From Desulfobacteraceae bacterium (GTDB lineage: Bacteria; Desulfobacterota; DSM-4660; Desulfatiglandales; Desulfatiglandaceae): a stretch of 7,192 nt of DNA. Positions 6,464 to 7,192 of the stretch are shown here, one piece after another. Every line of letters starts with the position of its first letter. Within the stretch, counting starts at the first letter, position 1. The notes beneath the pieces were generated by a model. The model did no database searches and had not been told where the DNA came from. It worked only from the letters and a program-made list of their open reading frames with translations. The position numbers were made by a program, and so were the translations under genes. The stretch is taken from the NCBI GenBank assembly GCA_020349865.1, contig CP070700.1:3568886-3576077 (forward strand). The letters are read 5' to 3'.

Positions 6464-6477
6464 GTCCAATATTGGGC
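6464..6477. promoter_or_regulatory. Single GTCCAATATTGGGC operator-like palindrome upstream of the activator gene
   Basis: This 14-base palindrome has one mismatch and differs by one base from the upstream copy at 6617-6630. It begins 41 bases before the activator's start codon, a place where a bound protein would block or modulate transcription of the activator gene. Binding by the activator itself is inferred from the shared motif. Confidence 0.6.
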
Positions 6478-6492
6478 ATCTGCATCTTCTAA

Positions 6493-6509
6493 CTATTCTA
6501 ACAGAATAG
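6493..6509. promoter_or_regulatory. Perfect 7+3+7 dyad in the activator's upstream region
   Basis: CTATTCT-AAC-AGAATAG is a perfect inverted repeat. On the minus strand it contains TAGAAT (6500-6495), a 5-of-6 match to a -10 box, but no good -35 box is found at the right distance (TATCCC). It may be a second operator over the activator's promoter, or a small hairpin in its leader. It has no relation in sequence to the GCCC palindromes. Confidence 0.35.
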
Positions 6510-6616
6510 CCTGTAGAGGGATAGAGCAGACGGTTCCATTACCTGAATTGTAAGGAACGTAAGTCTTGGATATTAGTCGTTCATAGGCATAATAACAGCG
6601 CTGAGCCTAAAATCAA

Positions 6617-6654
6617 GCCCAATATTGGGCAAAAAGCCCAGTATTGGGCAAAAA
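6617..6654. promoter_or_regulatory. Tandem 19-bp repeat with two palindromes: enhancer (UAS) candidates
   Basis: GCCCAATATTGGGCAAAAA (6617-6635) is followed directly by GCCCAGTATTGGGCAAAAA (6636-6654). The first core is a perfect 14-bp palindrome and the second has one mismatched pair. Their centres are 19 bp apart, close to two helical turns. They lie about 107 and 126 bases upstream of the predicted sigma-54 transcription start near 6750, the normal place for enhancer sites bound by Fis-type activator dimers. Assignment to the divergent activator is inference from position and from the third copy at 6464. Confidence 0.78.
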
Positions 6655-6695
6655 GGGCGCTATGGACAAGAATGTGTTTATTAAAACATCCGAAA

Positions 6696-6708
6696 AATCA
6701 ATGTATTA
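6696..6708 (+). promoter_or_regulatory. Predicted IHF binding site
   Basis: AATCAATGTATTA fits every defined position of the IHF consensus WATCAANNNNTTR and sits in AT-rich DNA. It lies between the enhancer repeats and the -24/-12 promoter, centred about 48 bases before the predicted start, where IHF commonly bends DNA to bring an activator to sigma-54 polymerase. Confidence 0.6.
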
Positions 6709-6722
6709 TAAAAACACAGTTT

Positions 6723-6740
6723 AAGGCATACGTTTTGCAT
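6723..6740 (+). promoter_or_regulatory. Sigma-54 (-24/-12) promoter of the larA-like gene
   Basis: AAGGCATACGTTTTGCAT contains GG at 6725-6726 and GC at 6737-6738 with exactly ten bases between. It fits TGGCAY-N5-TTGCA except for the first base. The start would be near 6750, giving a leader of about 28 bases with the ribosome site AAGGAA at 6767-6772. The adjoining sigma-54 activator gene and the enhancer-like sites upstream strengthen the call. Confidence 0.78.
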
Positions 6741-6777
6741 TTATTTCAAGTACAGTCGTGCTATGTAAGGAACGGAA

Positions 6778-7192
6778 ATGAACATTGAGTTAAAATACGG
6801 TGATCGCCAGCACGTCCTCCGCATTCCGGAAAAGGCCGAGACTTCAATCCTGCGGCCGACCAGGATGTCGACCCTCAGATCTATTGGGGATGCTTTAGAC
6901 AATGCCCTTGCGAACCCGCTTGGTTGTGAGAACCTTGACAAACTGGTCGGTCGAATATCTCCAAAGACAATTGCAATTGCCGTACCGGATGAAACCAGAC
7001 CAGTGCCCGTAAAAACGATCCTGCCGATACTTTTAAACAGGATATTCACTGCCCTGCCAGGACGTGAGCCTTCAGCCTTGACGGTTGTAATCGGCGCCGG
7101 TCTACACCCACCCGCAGGCCGCAAGGCTCAGGAACGGATTGTCCCCCCGGAGGTAACCTCCGGTTGCAGGGTGGTCCAACATGACGCACTAC
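6778..7192 (+). CDS. larA: LarA family (DUF2088) protein, N-terminal part; lactate racemase-like
   Basis: The visible 138 residues run open to the window edge. They match the N-terminal domain of the nickel-dependent lactate racemase family: the start MNIELKYGDR, IGDALDNALANPLG (36-49), the signature VPDETRPVPVKTILPILL (69-86), VVIGAGLHPP (103-112) and VVQHDAL (132-138). In LarA the DxTRP region helps bind the nickel-pincer cofactor, and the His in the G-x-H segment is a catalytic base; H110 is the likely equivalent here. LarA proper is about 420-430 residues, so roughly two thirds is missing, including the later lysine and histidines that hold the cofactor. Substrate specificity cannot be told: many homologues act on other 2-hydroxy acids, and no larB, larC or larE is visible. 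The start has AAGGAA five bases upstream. Expression is predicted to need sigma-54. The symbol denotes family membership only. Confidence 0.85.
   Translation, partial: MNIELKYGDRQHVLRIPEKAETSILRPTRMSTLRSIGDALDNALANPLGCENLDKLVGRISPKTIAIAVPDETRPVPVKTILPILLNRIFTALPGREPSALTVVIGAGLHPPAGRKAQERIVPPEVTSGCRVVQHDAL

Noticed and set aside
6617..6654. Tandem repeat as a small CRISPR or mobile-element end
   Set aside because: There are only two adjoining 19-bp units with no spacers, and the palindromic core and third copy near the activator fit protein binding sites better.
6741..7124. Minus-strand frame of 127 codons at the right end
   Set aside because: It is antisense to the larA-like gene, whose translation carries family signatures, and it would read across the sigma-54 promoter.

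Overview
The window reads as ordinary chromosomal DNA of a mid-GC Gram-negative bacterium, most likely a member of the Desulfobacterota (the former Deltaproteobacteria). This placement is inferred from gene content: a CsgG-type outer-membrane lipoprotein, a large soluble PAS histidine kinase with an N-terminal nucleotide-binding-like domain, a sigma-54 enhancer-binding protein and a LarA-family gene. No rRNA or other taxonomic marker is present.

Layout. (a) Positions 1-304, minus: N-terminal part of an XRE-type HTH regulator, cut by the window edge. (b) Positions 305-488: a divergent control region with a good sigma-70-like promoter on each strand. (c) Positions 489-1514, plus: a CsgG-family lipoprotein with a Pro/Ala linker and a C-terminal SH3b domain, followed by a strong intrinsic terminator at 1533-1574. 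(d) Positions 4431-1658, minus: a two-gene operon, first a single-domain response regulator, then a 788-residue histidine kinase, joined by a TAATG stop/start overlap. The kinase has a Rossmann-like N-terminus, a recent in-tandem PAS duplication, a third PAS domain and a complete HisKA/HATPase core. (e) Positions 4432-4625: the leader of that operon, with two crossing inverted repeats that could form a pseudoknot. (f) Positions 4626-4817, minus: a doubtful 63-residue ORF. (g) Positions 4891-6423, minus: a GAF/AAA+/Fis-type sigma-54 activator. (h) Positions 6424-6777: a 354-base regulatory region. (i) Positions 6778 to the end, plus: the N-terminal 138 residues of a LarA (DUF2088) family protein.

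The most informative part is the right end. Between the sigma-54 activator and the larA-like gene are, in order: a GTCCAATATTGGGC site close to the activator's start codon, a 19-bp tandem repeat carrying two GCCCARTATTGGGC palindromes, an exact match to the IHF consensus, and a -24/-12 promoter (GG-N10-GC) about 40 bases before the larA-like start. This is the classical layout of an enhancer, a DNA-bend site and a sigma-54 promoter. It suggests that the divergently encoded activator, with a GAF domain as sensor, turns on the larA-like gene and limits its own expression through the third site. The regulatory assignment is inferred from sequence only.

The second point of interest is the kinase. 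It has no membrane segment and starts with a GxGxG nucleotide-binding-like fold, so it may sense a cytoplasmic cofactor or metabolite and signal to the adjoining receiver-only protein. No mobile element, CRISPR array, tRNA or rRNA was seen.
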